NCBI GenBank assembly: GCA_017561825.1
Contig: JAFZBK010000002.1
Span: 31,934-95,933, forward strand
Length of the DNA: 64,000 bases
Reading direction: 5' to 3'
From: Prevotella sp.
Lineage (GTDB): Bacteria > Bacteroidota > Bacteroidia > Bacteroidales > Bacteroidaceae
Shown: positions 50,238-59,052 of the stretch, piece by piece
Numbering within the stretch: position 1 is the stretch's first letter
Layout: every line of letters starts with the position of its first letter
The notes under the pieces: generated by a model
Seen by the model: only the letters and a program-made list of their open reading frames with translations
What the model was told of the DNA's origin: nothing
Databases searched by the model: none
Position numbers and translations under genes: made by a program

Positions 50238-51143
50238 ATGAAACAGTTCAAATATATCATGATGGCACTGGCCTGCATCTTGATGATGGGGTGTATGGAT
50301 GGTGATTACGACGAGACGGAACAGGCACAGCCTCCCTATGGGGATAACACCATTGTGGAGAGCAACCTGGTAACGATCGCGCAACTGAAGAATATGTACA
50401 AGACGCAGTTGTCCACCGACTACCGCGATGGCAACAGTTTCGCCAAGGTAACGAAGAACTTGCAGATCAAGGGATATGTCACAGGTAACGACCTCACAGG
50501 TAATATCTACAACGAGTTGTGGATTCAGGACGAGACAGGAGCTATCAGCTTCTCCATCAGTCAGGGCGGCATCTGTGGCTATCTTCCTGTTGGCGCTGAG
50601 ATTCTTGTGGAACTGAAGGGCCTTTCGGTGGGTAACTACCGTATGCAGCCTGTTATCGGCACACCTTATACCACCGTTCTCAACAGCGGTAAGAATGCTG
50701 GCAAGGAAGTAACCTACGTCAGCAGGATGAACCGCATGGAGTGGATGAGTCACTTCAAGATCACAGGCGGCAAGAAGATCATCGAACCGGAAGTGTTTGC
50801 TGATGGTTCGACCAAGACCACCTGGAATCTGGATAAGGATGCTGGAAAACTGGGAACACTGAAGAACGTGACCTTCAAGAACGGATCTTACTATGACGGT
50901 TCGAAAGGACAGTCGGTTACCGTGAAGTATAACGACAAGTCTGTCTATGCTTCTGGTTTCAATACCTCTTGGTATTTCAAGGAACAGCCCACCACGGTGA
51001 TGCTGTACAACAGTCCGTATTGCGACTTCGCCGCTAGAACCCTTCCGCAAGGTAAGGTGAACCTGACGGGAATCATGAAACGCTACGACAGCAACTGGGA
51101 GATCATTCTCCGCTCACTCGACGATGTTCAAGAAGTTCAATGA
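50238..51143 (+). CDS. DUF5689 lipoprotein with OB-fold-like domain
   Basis: The 301 residues have a lipoprotein signal (MKQFKYIMMALACILMMGC). The first domain begins VTIAQLKNMYKTQLSTDYRDGNSFAKVTKNLQIKGYVTGNDLTGNIYNELWIQDETGAISFSI and GAEILVELKGLSVGNYR, the DUF5689 pattern, which reads as an OB-fold (a strand, KGYV, a gap, WIQDETGAI, GAEILVELKG). A second domain follows with NVTFKNGSYYDG. The protein is expected on the cell surface. It comes right after the receptor gene and is likely translated from the same message. Confidence 0.85.
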   Translation: MKQFKYIMMALACILMMGCMDGDYDETEQAQPPYGDNTIVESNLVTIAQLKNMYKTQLSTDYRDGNSFAKVTKNLQIKGYVTGNDLTGNIYNELWIQDETGAISFSISQGGICGYLPVGAEILVELKGLSVGNYRMQPVIGTPYTTVLNSGKNAGKEVTYVSRMNRMEWMSHFKITGGKKIIEPEVFADGSTKTTWNLDKDAGKLGTLKNVTFKNGSYYDGSKGQSVTVKYNDKSVYASGFNTSWYFKEQPTTVMLYNSPYCDFAARTLPQGKVNLTGIMKRYDSNWEIILRSLDDVQEVQ

Positions 51144-51144
51144 G

Positions 51145-51256
51145 AATTGAAAATTGAAAATTAAACTTTTGGAACAGCGAGTGTAGAACCAAGCTTGCTT
51201 GAGTTTTGCCGAGTCGTGACAAAAGTCAACGAAGTTAAAATTGAAAATTGAATAAT
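51145..51256. repeat. Intergenic element with AATTGAAA arms and an imperfectly palindromic centre
   Basis: Tandem GAAAATT units stand at both ends (51142-51163 and 51236-51252). The centre holds ACTTTTGGAACAGCGAG on the left and GACAAAAGT on the right, with AAGCTTGCTTGAG between. I recall similar sequences as dispersed repeats in Prevotella-type genomes. It lies between the two OB-fold lipoprotein genes and could modulate their relative expression. Confidence 0.65.
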
Positions 51257-51275
51257 AATAAAAACAGATAAAGAC

Positions 51276-52973
51276 ATGAAAAAGATTTTTTATTCAATGT
51301 TGATGCTGGCCATGGCGGCCATGACATTCACAAGCTGTGAGGATGTGCCGGAGCCATATACCTGGCCTACTCCTCCAGAAAGCAACGTAGAGGAAGAGGT
51401 GGTGACTCCCCAAGGTAGCGGAACACTGGAAGATCCGTATAACGTGGCTGCTGCCCAAGCACTCATCCAGACATTGGGTGCTGACGTACAGTCGGAAGAG
51501 ATCTACGTCAAAGGTTTCATCTCACAGATTGACGAATTATCGGTGCAGTACGGCAATGCCACCTATTGGATCTCCGACCAGAAGGGCTCAACGGCAGGAC
51601 AACTGGAAATCTACCGTGGCTACTCGTTAGGTGGAGAGAAGTTCACATCTGAGGATGAGATCAAGGAAGACGACGAGGTAATCGTGAAAGGAAAGGTTGT
51701 GAACTTCCGTGGCAGCACACCTGAGTTCACTACGGGTAGTGCTATCTACTCCCTGAATGGCAAGACTGCTGGTGAGAAACCTGTTGAACAGACTATCGGT
51801 ACGCTTGATGAACCGATCACTGTTGCTAAGGCAGTTGAACTGATCAATGCATTGGCAGAAGGTGGCACAACAGAGCAGGATGCTTATATCAAGGGTAAGA
51901 TTACCACCATCAAGACCAAGGATGAGGATATCTCGAAGTACAAGAACATCGACTACATCATTTCTGATGGTACCAACGAGTTGACAGTCTTCCGTGGCAA
52001 GAACCTGAACAACACCGACTTCACCGAACCAGGACAGATCAACGTAGGTGATGAGGTCACCGTTATCGGTAAACTCACCAAGTTTGTGGATAAGAATGGA
52101 AAGGTGATACCAGAGGTAGCTCAGGGTAACTACATCGTGAAGCTGACAAAGGGCAGCGGTGGTGGTGGTACACCAGTTGGCAACAACGATGGTACTCTGG
52201 CCAAGCCCTTCACTCCTGCAGAGGCCAATGCTTTTGCAGCCCAGCTGGGAGCCGATCAAAAAACCGACCAAGAGTATTACATCAAGGGAAAGATCATCGA
52301 GATTACTGAAAAGAACCAATTCAACACACAGTATGGTAACTGTACGTTCTACATCTCTGATGACGGAACAGACAAGGCTGATAAGTTCTATGTATATCGC
52401 ACCCTCTATCTTGGAAATGTGAAATACAGTGACGACTCTTGGGAAAAGCCGAAGGCAGGTGATGAGGTGATTATCTGTGGTAAGTTGGTGAATTACAAGG
52501 GAACAACGCCAGAAACCGTTCAGAACGAGAGTTATATCTACTCGTTGAACGCCAATAGTGGTGGCACATCCAGCGGTGGTGACAGTGGTACCTTGGCTAA
52601 ACCGTTCACTCCTGCAGAGGCCAACGCTTTCGTAGCCCAGATGGCAGCCGACCAAAAGTCCGACAAGGAGTATTACATCAAGGGAAAGATCATCGAGATT
52701 ACAGAAAAGAACCAGTTCAACACACAGTATGGCAACTGTACATTCTACATCTCTGATGACGGTACAGATAAGGCTGATAAGTTCTATATCTATCGCACCC
52801 TTTACCTTGGAAATGTGAAATACAGTGACGACTCATTGACAAAACCAAAGGCTGGCGACGAAGTGATTATTTGTGGTAAGGTAGTGAACTACAAAGGAAC
52901 CACCCCCGAAACCGTTCAGAACGAGAGTTATATCTATTCACTGAACGGCAGCAGTAACAGCAAGAAACACTAA
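51276..52973 (+). CDS. Lipoprotein with four tandem OB-fold-type repeats
   Basis: The 565 residues have a lipoprotein signal (MKKIFYSMLMLAMAAMTFTSC) and four repeats of about 115-130 residues, each starting GTL(E/D/A)xP and holding YxKGxI, then Y(W/I)ISD, and GDEVIICGK-type strands. Repeats start near residues 48, 175, 306 and 438. Repeats 3 and 4 are nearly identical in protein and DNA (52191 onward against 52587 onward), which marks a recent duplication. They are joined by Gly/Ser-rich linkers. The repeat resembles OB-fold domains of unknown function such as DUF6359. Surface nucleic-acid or ligand binding is an inference. Confidence 0.85.
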   Translation: MKKIFYSMLMLAMAAMTFTSCEDVPEPYTWPTPPESNVEEEVVTPQGSGTLEDPYNVAAAQALIQTLGADVQSEEIYVKGFISQIDELSVQYGNATYWISDQKGSTAGQLEIYRGYSLGGEKFTSEDEIKEDDEVIVKGKVVNFRGSTPEFTTGSAIYSLNGKTAGEKPVEQTIGTLDEPITVAKAVELINALAEGGTTEQDAYIKGKITTIKTKDEDISKYKNIDYIISDGTNELTVFRGKNLNNTDFTEPGQINVGDEVTVIGKLTKFVDKNGKVIPEVAQGNYIVKLTKGSGGGGTPVGNNDGTLAKPFTPAEANAFAAQLGADQKTDQEYYIKGKIIEITEKNQFNTQYGNCTFYISDDGTDKADKFYVYRTLYLGNVKYSDDSWEKPKAGDEVIICGKLVNYKGTTPETVQNESYIYSLNANSGGTSSGGDSGTLAKPFTPAEANAFVAQMAADQKSDKEYYIKGKIIEITEKNQFNTQYGNCTFYISDDGTDKADKFYIYRTLYLGNVKYSDDSLTKPKAGDEVIICGKVVNYKGTTPETVQNESYIYSLNGSSNSKKH

Positions 52974-52997
52974 AAATCACAAAAAGTAAGGGTAAGA

Positions 52998-53029
52998 TTT
53001 GCACAATCCGAAAATTCTTTGTAATTTTG
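52998..53029 (+). promoter_or_regulatory. Promoter of ribosomal protein L31
   Basis: TTTG (52998-53001), 20 bases, TAATTTTG (53022-53029). The start codon lies 50 bases downstream. Confidence 0.8.
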
Positions 53030-53079
53030 CAGCCCGATTGTGGATTGACATTTAGTATTAATAATTTATAAACAAAGAA

Positions 53080-53337
53080 ATGAAAAAAGGTATTCATCCC
53101 GAAAACTATCGCCCCGTCGTATTCAAAGATATGTCCAACGGCGATATGTTCCTGTCACGTTCTACATGCAAGACTAATGATACAGTAGAATTTGAAGGCG
53201 AAACTTACCCTGTGGTAAAAGTAGAAATCTCTAGTAGCTCACACCCGTTCTATACCGGTAAGAGCAAGCTCGTTGATACAGCTGGTCGCGTTGACCGCTT
53301 CATGAGCCGTTATGCTAAGAGCACTTCTAAGAAGTAA
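53080..53337 (+). CDS. rpmE2: 50S ribosomal protein L31 type B
   Basis: The 85 residues begin [29 protein letters not shown] and contain [31 protein letters not shown], the L31 pattern. The type A zinc CxxC pair is missing, so this is the zinc-free type B form common in Bacteroidetes. It has its own promoter and terminator and so is an independent unit inside the surrounding envelope genes. Confidence 0.97.
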   Translation: MKKGIHPENYRPVVFKDMSNGDMFLSRSTCKTNDTVEFEGETYPVVKVEISSSSHPFYTGKSKLVDTAGRVDRFMSRYAKSTSKK

Positions 53338-53368
53338 TATATACCTTATTATATATTAGAGTTTAGGC

Positions 53369-53418
53369 AAAGTGTGTCAGGGTGTAGTTGCATATGCACG
53401 CTGACACACTTTCTTTTT
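53369..53418 (+). terminator. Intrinsic terminator of L31
   Basis: AAAGTGTGTCAG and CTGACACACTTT form a perfect 12-bp stem with a 20-base loop, followed by a T-rich tract. Confidence 0.85.
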
Positions 53419-53434
53419 CCCCTATCGCTAGCTT

Positions 53435-54355
53435 ATGACTGTCCTGAAACGATTCCTATACCTAACCATCATCCTGATCACCTTCACCGCTTGTGGAGGT
53501 GATGATGAAGATGAACCGATTATCGAGACGAATAGTAATCGGAACAACACGATGGTCTATCAGGACGCAGGGCGATTGGAGTTCCCCCATCTGAAAGGCG
53601 GCAACAATGTAGTTCTTGTTCACAAGACTGACAATAATACGGTGGTGAACTACGCCGTGGAATGGGATTGCGACAAGAAGTCGCAACGTTGGTCGTGCTA
53701 TGAGATGAGCAGTCGTTATATGGTTTCCAACACCTCCCGCTACAATGGTAACCCACAATATCCCTTAGATCCTGATCTTCCTTTGAACGATTATCTCGAC
53801 CGACCGTCAGAAGACTATCTCGTAGGTGACTATTTCTGGAACTCAGGCTTCGACCACGGACATATCTGTCCTTCTGCCGACCGCCTTTACTCCAAAGAAG
53901 CCAACTACCAGACCTTCTACCTCACCAACATGCAGCCCCAGTTCAATAAGTTCAATGCCGGTCTGTGGGCGATGATGGAGAAGCAGGTGCGCACCTGGGC
54001 AACGGGAAAAGGAGTGGAAGCACTGTATGTCTGCAAGGGAGGAACCATCGATCAGGAAGAAAATATCCTTGGGTACATCACCTCTTCCCACACACTGGCC
54101 AAGACCGGTAAGCTTCTCGTACCGAAATATTTCTTCATGGCCGTCCTCCTGAAGAACACTCAGGGCTACCGCGCCATCGCCTTCTGGTGTCAGAACGAGA
54201 ATGTTGACCGCACCTACGACAGTCTTTCCAACTATGCCATCAGTATCGATGAACTGGAAAGACGTACAGGTATCGACTTCTTCTGTAACCTGCCCGACCA
54301 GACGGAGCAGAAGGTGGAACAAAGTTATGCAACAAGTGTATGGGGACTGAGATGA
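53435..54355 (+). CDS. DNA/RNA non-specific endonuclease lipoprotein (NucA family)
   Basis: The 306 residues start with a lipoprotein signal, cysteine 20 in FTAC, then an acidic stretch. The NucA active site is FDHGHICPSADR with D140-H141-G142-H143, in which His replaces the usual Arg of DRGH; YLTNMQPQFNKFNAGLW holds the metal-binding Asn. The enzyme would degrade DNA and RNA outside the inner membrane. It ends in an overlap with the next gene (ATGA) and lies near the receptor and OB-fold genes. Confidence 0.93.
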   Translation: MTVLKRFLYLTIILITFTACGGDDEDEPIIETNSNRNNTMVYQDAGRLEFPHLKGGNNVVLVHKTDNNTVVNYAVEWDCDKKSQRWSCYEMSSRYMVSNTSRYNGNPQYPLDPDLPLNDYLDRPSEDYLVGDYFWNSGFDHGHICPSADRLYSKEANYQTFYLTNMQPQFNKFNAGLWAMMEKQVRTWATGKGVEALYVCKGGTIDQEENILGYITSSHTLAKTGKLLVPKYFFMAVLLKNTQGYRAIAFWCQNENVDRTYDSLSNYAISIDELERRTGIDFFCNLPDQTEQKVEQSYATSVWGLR

Positions 54356-55272
54356 AAGGTAAGATCATCATAGCTTGGGCGGCAATATTGCTGCTGTTGT
54401 TCACTGGATGTCAGGAACAGCAACAAGGTCGTTCCATGTACTATTGGAGCACCACTTTCCAATTAGACTCCACCAAGCAATCTTTTTTGAAGGAGCACCA
54501 AATAAATCGACTCTATTTGCGTTATTTCGATGTGGTGGTCGATGACAACGGTGAAACGATGCCCAATGCTACAGTTAGGTTCAGGGACAGCATCCCCCAA
54601 CAGCTGGAGATCATCCCCACGGTATTCATCGTGAACGACTGCATGAAGCAGGATGTCAGCGGACTGCCAGAGAAGATGCTGCGCCGTATCCTACAGATGA
54701 ACGAGACGCATCATGTCAGAAAGGTCAGTGAGATACAGATCGACTGCGACTGGACGCCCAGTACCCGCAAGACCTTCTTCTCCTTCATGGAAAAGTTGCG
54801 GGCGCTGGCTAAGGAAAAAGGTATCCGACTCTCGTCAACCATCCGACTGCATCAGTTGTCACAAACACCGCCACCTGCCGACCGAGGCGTGCTGATGATG
54901 TATAACACGGGCGACTTCACCCAGCTCAGTTGTGAGCATCCGATCCTCGACATGCGAGATGTCCGTCCGTTCCTTCCAGCACTGCGGCGCTATAAGCTGC
55001 CGTTATCCACAGCCTATCCGCTGTACCGCTGGCGCATCGTCTTCCGCAACGGTCGTTATGTGGGCATCCTCCACACCGACGATGAGCTGCCCGTCCTGCC
55101 TGGCGACAGCATCGTAATTCGTCAGCCGGAACTGCAGGAGATCCTCGAAGCCAAGCAGGCCGTGAGCAAACAGAACGCTCGTGCCAACGATGAGGTGATC
55201 CTCTTTGATTTGAACAATACCAATATCACACGATTTAAACATACGGACTATGAAGAGATTTTTGACTCTTAG
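54352..55272 (+). CDS. Lipoprotein of unknown function, DUF3142-like TIM-barrel candidate
   Basis: The 306 residues begin MKGKIIIAWAAILLLLFTGC, a lipoprotein signal. The rest looks like an alpha/beta barrel: INRLYLRYFDVVVDDNG, LEIIPTVFIVND, VSEIQIDCDWTPSTRKTFFSFMEKLRALAKEKGIRLSSTIRLHQL, and GVLMMYNTGDF. QIDCDW and the Arg-x-Leu-x-x-L strand resemble DUF3142 and glycosidase-like barrels, but this is a loose likeness. The stop overlaps the next gene by 23 bases, so the two are linked. Confidence 0.6.
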   Translation: MKGKIIIAWAAILLLLFTGCQEQQQGRSMYYWSTTFQLDSTKQSFLKEHQINRLYLRYFDVVVDDNGETMPNATVRFRDSIPQQLEIIPTVFIVNDCMKQDVSGLPEKMLRRILQMNETHHVRKVSEIQIDCDWTPSTRKTFFSFMEKLRALAKEKGIRLSSTIRLHQLSQTPPPADRGVLMMYNTGDFTQLSCEHPILDMRDVRPFLPALRRYKLPLSTAYPLYRWRIVFRNGRYVGILHTDDELPVLPGDSIVIRQPELQEILEAKQAVSKQNARANDEVILFDLNNTNITRFKHTDYEEIFDS

Positions 55273-57349
55273 CCTGCTGATGCTCCTCGTGAGCGCCAAG
55301 GCATGGTGCTGTGGTGACTACGGTTCCACACATAACTATTACATGTTCAGCATGTTCCCCTACAAGCAGTCGCTTTGGGACGACCCACGACTGAACCAGT
55401 TCTGGGAGACATACACCAACGGGAAAGTCAAGGCCTACTACTCTTGGGAACACGACGCCATCGTTGAGGCAGCCCAGAAAAAGAACGACAAGGACATGCT
55501 CACCTATCTCGAACTGCTCAAACTGTACATGGACAACAGCGGCGAGATCAGTAAGGGTTGGGACTATCCTACCGAGGAGGAGCTGAACAAGCAGGGCGAC
55601 ACCATGAAGAACATCCTGCAAAAAGCCAAGTCATATACCGGCACCAAGTTGCAACAGCAGTACTCCTTATTGGTGATGCGTGCCAACATGCAGTTGGAGA
55701 AACATGCCGACAACAAGGCATACTGGGAGAATACCGCCTCCAAGCTGAGCGACAGTGCGTATCGTGATATCATGAAGAACATCTACGCAGGAGCATTACT
55801 CCGACTGGGACAGCGCGACGAAGCATGGAATATCTATGCCGAGCAGGGCGACTATATCAGTCTGCGATGGAGTGCCTTCAAGTATCGTAACTTGGCTGGC
55901 ATCAAAACCCTCTTCGCTGATCACCCCGACTCACCAGTCATCAACTACCTGGTGCAGGACTTTGTGAACAGTGCTCAGGAAACGCTCGACCAACAGCATG
56001 CTGCTGAAGGGAATGAGTTCATGGACAAGAGTTGGATCGAGGACGAGATCAACATGGTAGGTGCCAACCCCATCTATGTGGATGAGGTGCGCCAGTTCAT
56101 CACCTTCGCCAACGAGGTGGTGAAGAACAAGAAGTCTAAGAACCCCTGCATGTGGAAAGGGGCTACCGGTCTTCTGCACTACCTATTAGGAGAATACGAT
56201 GAGGCCATCAGCGACCTTGATCAGGCACAGAAGCTCAATGGTACCCAGCGCATGAAAGACAATGTGCGCTGCATCCGTCTCCTCGCCTCAACAGGTAATC
56301 CGAAACTCGACAAGAAATACAGCAGCTATGTGCTTCAGGAACTGCAGTGGCTGGAGGGGAACCTCTCGAAGGACGATTACTATCGCTATGCATGGGATCG
56401 TATCGTGCACTTAGGACTCTCGCCTTGCTACGAGAAAGCTGGTAACAAGAACTTCTCCACTGCCCTGTTGGGTATTGAGATGCCGAGTAAGTATGAAAGC
56501 GATCCGTCATCATGGAACGATAACTATAATAGTGAGTATTACTACAAAGCCATTGACAACGCTACGGCCGAGCAGACCCTTTCTTACTATCAGTATCTGA
56601 ACAGCAATCCCAAGGATGCGCTGGAGCAGTATATCATTGGTAAGGTGAACCACGAAGATAACTATTTCAACGACCTTATCGGCACGAAGTTCATTGCACA
56701 GGGAAACTTCGCCGAGGCAGCAAAGTATTTGGAGAAGGTGTCATTGAAGTTCATCGAGGGGCAGAACATCAGCTGGTATATGGGCAACCGCGACTACACC
56801 AAGGAGCCTTGGCTGAACGAGCGGGAGAACACCGGTTTCGATAGCGGTGAGGACGGACCCAACAAGGCCAAGATCACAACGAACAAGAAGCTGACCTTCT
56901 GCAAGGAGATGCAGCAGTTACAGTCACGACACCTGCTGGCTGGTGACATCGCTCAAAAGAAACAACTGGCATACGATATTGCTGTGCGCTTCTTCCAGGC
57001 TTCGTTCAAGGGCGACTGCTGGTTCCTTACCCACTACGGATGGAGCTGTGGCGATGAGCAGAAGCCACAGGAAAAGGATTTCCTGCAGGCTGCCGTCACC
57101 TATCTGAATGAAGCCAAGACTGCGAATAACTTCGAGTTGAAAGAGAAGAGTCTGTACGCCCTCGCCTACATCCCCTTGGATGAGTGGCAGGTGTATAGCT
57201 GGGAGGCAGGCGAGTTTGTTGCAAAGAAAGACTCACGCCAGTACCGAGCGCTGAAAGAACTGTGCGACTTCCGTAATCAAAACCTCTCAAAGGTAAGCAG
57301 CTACATCAGCAAGTGCGATGTGCTGAAAGAGTTCATGAAACAGAATTAG
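55250..57349 (+). CDS. Large exported helical-repeat protein of unknown function
   Basis: The 699 residues begin with a signal peptide (MKRFLTLSLLMLLVSAKAWC) followed by CCGDYGSTHNYYMFSMFP. Most of the protein is helical with TPR- or Sel1-like pairs (EAWNIYAEQGDY, GLLHYLLGEYDEAISDLDQAQKL, KFIAQGNFAEAAKYLEKVSL). I recall similar large proteins paired with a barrel-like lipoprotein in other bacteria but no function. It probably forms a complex with the upstream lipoprotein. A strong terminator follows. Confidence 0.7.
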   Translation: MKRFLTLSLLMLLVSAKAWCCGDYGSTHNYYMFSMFPYKQSLWDDPRLNQFWETYTNGKVKAYYSWEHDAIVEAAQKKNDKDMLTYLELLKLYMDNSGEISKGWDYPTEEELNKQGDTMKNILQKAKSYTGTKLQQQYSLLVMRANMQLEKHADNKAYWENTASKLSDSAYRDIMKNIYAGALLRLGQRDEAWNIYAEQGDYISLRWSAFKYRNLAGIKTLFADHPDSPVINYLVQDFVNSAQETLDQQHAAEGNEFMDKSWIEDEINMVGANPIYVDEVRQFITFANEVVKNKKSKNPCMWKGATGLLHYLLGEYDEAISDLDQAQKLNGTQRMKDNVRCIRLLASTGNPKLDKKYSSYVLQELQWLEGNLSKDDYYRYAWDRIVHLGLSPCYEKAGNKNFSTALLGIEMPSKYESDPSSWNDNYNSEYYYKAIDNATAEQTLSYYQYLNSNPKDALEQYIIGKVNHEDNYFNDLIGTKFIAQGNFAEAAKYLEKVSLKFIEGQNISWYMGNRDYTKEPWLNERENTGFDSGEDGPNKAKITTNKKLTFCKEMQQLQSRHLLAGDIAQKKQLAYDIAVRFFQASFKGDCWFLTHYGWSCGDEQKPQEKDFLQAAVTYLNEAKTANNFELKEKSLYALAYIPLDEWQVYSWEAGEFVAKKDSRQYRALKELCDFRNQNLSKVSSYISKCDVLKEFMKQN

Positions 57350-57360
57350 GACAAATAAGA

Positions 57361-57400
57361 ATGAAGGGTTAAGAATGCGTATTCTTAACCCTTCATCTTT
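57361..57400. terminator. Bidirectional terminator between the helical protein and trxB
   Basis: A perfect 16-bp stem (57361-57376 with 57381-57396) around a 4-base loop is followed by CTTTT on the plus strand and a T-rich tract on the other. Confidence 0.92.
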
Positions 57401-57408
57401 TATTGGTA

Positions 57409-58344
57409 TTATTGAATCGTTTGCAGATACCGTTCCGCCTCCAGGGCGGCCTTGCAACCGCTACCTGCTGCCACAATCGCCTGTCGATAGACAGGATCGC
57501 AGACATCCCCTGCGGCGAACACACCAGGAATCTTTGTTGACTGCGTGTTACCGATGGTCTTGATATACCCGATCTCATCAGTATCAAGCCATGGTTTGAA
57601 CACATCGCTGTTGGGCTTATGACCGATAGCGAGGAAGAAACCGTCAACGGGAATATCGTAATGATGCTCGTCGGGTTCGCCCTTGCGCTTCACCAGATGA
57701 ACACCCTCTACCCCATTCTCACCATAAAGACCGGTGGCGTTATGCTCGAAGAGAATCTCGATGTTCTCCGCATTCATCACTCGTTCCTGCATCACCTTCG
57801 AGGCACGGAGGAATGGCTTGCGGACAATCAGATATACCTTCTTACACAAGCTGGCAAGATAAAGCGCGTCTTCACAAGCTGTATCACCACCGCCCACCAC
57901 GGCCGTCACCTTCTTACGATAGAAGAAGCCGTCGCAGGTGGCACAGGCAGAAACGCCCTGACCGCGGTATTTCTCCTCGTCAGCCAGTCCTAAGTATTTG
58001 GCAGAAGCGCCAGTAGCGATGATCACCGTGTCGGCCTCTATCTGCGTTCCGTCATCAATGGTGAGCACATACGGTGCCTTACTGAAATCCACTTGTGTCA
58101 CGATACCGTCGCGCAGGTCGGCCCCAAACCGTTCCGCCTGCTCACGCATATCCATCATCATCTGGTTTCCGTCAACCCCCTGCGGATAGCCGGGGAAGTT
58201 CTCCACCTCGGTAGTCTGCGTCAGCTGACCGCCCATCTGCAGTCCGCAATACAGCACTGGCTGCAGGTTGGCGCGACTGGCATAGATGGCAGCCGTATAA
58301 CCGGCAGGTCCGCTGCCGATGATCAAACACTTCGTTTTCTCCAT
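57409..58344 (-). CDS. trxB: Thioredoxin-disulfide reductase
   Basis: The 311-residue flavoenzyme reduces thioredoxin with NADPH. FAD binding is IIGSGPAGYTAAIYASRA, the redox pair is C134/C137 in ACATCDGFFYRKK, the NADPH fold is VVGGGDTACEDALYLASLCKKV, and the C-terminal FAD motif is GVFAAGDVCDPVYRQAIVAAGSGCKAA. It is encoded 23 bases after the glutathione peroxidase, so the two form a redox operon. Confidence 0.96.
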   Translation of the reverse strand: MEKTKCLIIGSGPAGYTAAIYASRANLQPVLYCGLQMGGQLTQTTEVENFPGYPQGVDGNQMMMDMREQAERFGADLRDGIVTQVDFSKAPYVLTIDDGTQIEADTVIIATGASAKYLGLADEEKYRGQGVSACATCDGFFYRKKVTAVVGGGDTACEDALYLASLCKKVYLIVRKPFLRASKVMQERVMNAENIEILFEHNATGLYGENGVEGVHLVKRKGEPDEHHYDIPVDGFFLAIGHKPNSDVFKPWLDTDEIGYIKTIGNTQSTKIPGVFAAGDVCDPVYRQAIVAAGSGCKAALEAERYLQTIQ

Positions 58345-58367
58345 GATTGGTTTATTTCCTTGATCCT

Positions 58368-58916
58368 TTACAGCAGATCAGCGATTTGCTGTTCAACATG
58401 CTCGATTTTCTCTGTCGGCTCAAAGCGTGCTACCACCTGTCCTTTCTTGTTGATCAGAAACTTGGTGAAGTTCCACTTGATGTCTGACTTCGTCTTGTAG
58501 TCGGGATCAGCCTTGGTAAGCATATCATCGAGGATATGCGCAATCGGGTGCTCCATGTCCCAGCCTGCAAAGCCTTTCTGCTTCTTCAGGAAGACGTACA
58601 GCGGATCAGCGTCATCGCCGTTTACCTTGATCTTCTTGAAGCGGGGGAACTCCGTACCGAAGTTCAGCTTGCAGAACTCATGGATGCTCTCGTCAGTTCC
58701 AGGTGCCTGCTGACCGAACTGGTTACAGGGGAAGTCGAGAATCTCGAATCCCTGACTGTGGTACTTCTCGTAAAGTTTTTCCAGTTCCTCATACTGTGGG
58801 GTGAATCCGCATTTTGTGGCTGTGTTGACGATGAGCAGCACTTCGTTGGCATACTCCTTCAGTGAAACATCCTTACCTTTTCTGTCCTTGACAGAGAAAT
58901 CATAAACTGTCTTCAT
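58368..58916 (-). CDS. Glutathione peroxidase-family thiol peroxidase
   Basis: The 182 residues include NTATKCGFTPQYEELEKLY with peroxidatic C36, ILDFPCNQFGQQAPG with the conserved Gln and the likely resolving Cys, and IKWNFTKFLINKKG with the catalytic Trp-Asn. The enzyme has Cys rather than selenocysteine. Members of this kind use thioredoxin rather than glutathione, which fits the adjoining trxB. Confidence 0.93.
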   Translation of the reverse strand: MKTVYDFSVKDRKGKDVSLKEYANEVLLIVNTATKCGFTPQYEELEKLYEKYHSQGFEILDFPCNQFGQQAPGTDESIHEFCKLNFGTEFPRFKKIKVNGDDADPLYVFLKKQKGFAGWDMEHPIAHILDDMLTKADPDYKTKSDIKWNFTKFLINKKGQVVARFEPTEKIEHVEQQIADLL

Positions 58917-58948
58917 TTTTATGGTTCGTTGATTTTAAGTATTCCATG

Positions 58949-58979
58949 CAAAGATACGGATAAGTGAGCACAATACAAA
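58949..58979 (-). promoter_or_regulatory. Promoter of the peroxidase/trxB operon
   Basis: On the minus strand TTTG (58976-58979), 19 bases, TATCTTTG (58949-58956): full consensus. The peroxidase start is 33 bases downstream. Confidence 0.82.
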
Positions 58980-59052
58980 GAAAAATCGCATTTTTCTTTC
59001 GTTTTGTCGAACAAAAGCATTACCTTTGCATCAAAACAATACCTATAGAATC

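Noticed and set aside
51627-52655. Open frame of 342 codons antisense to the OB-fold repeat gene
   Set aside because: It mirrors the duplicated repeats and lacks any motif.
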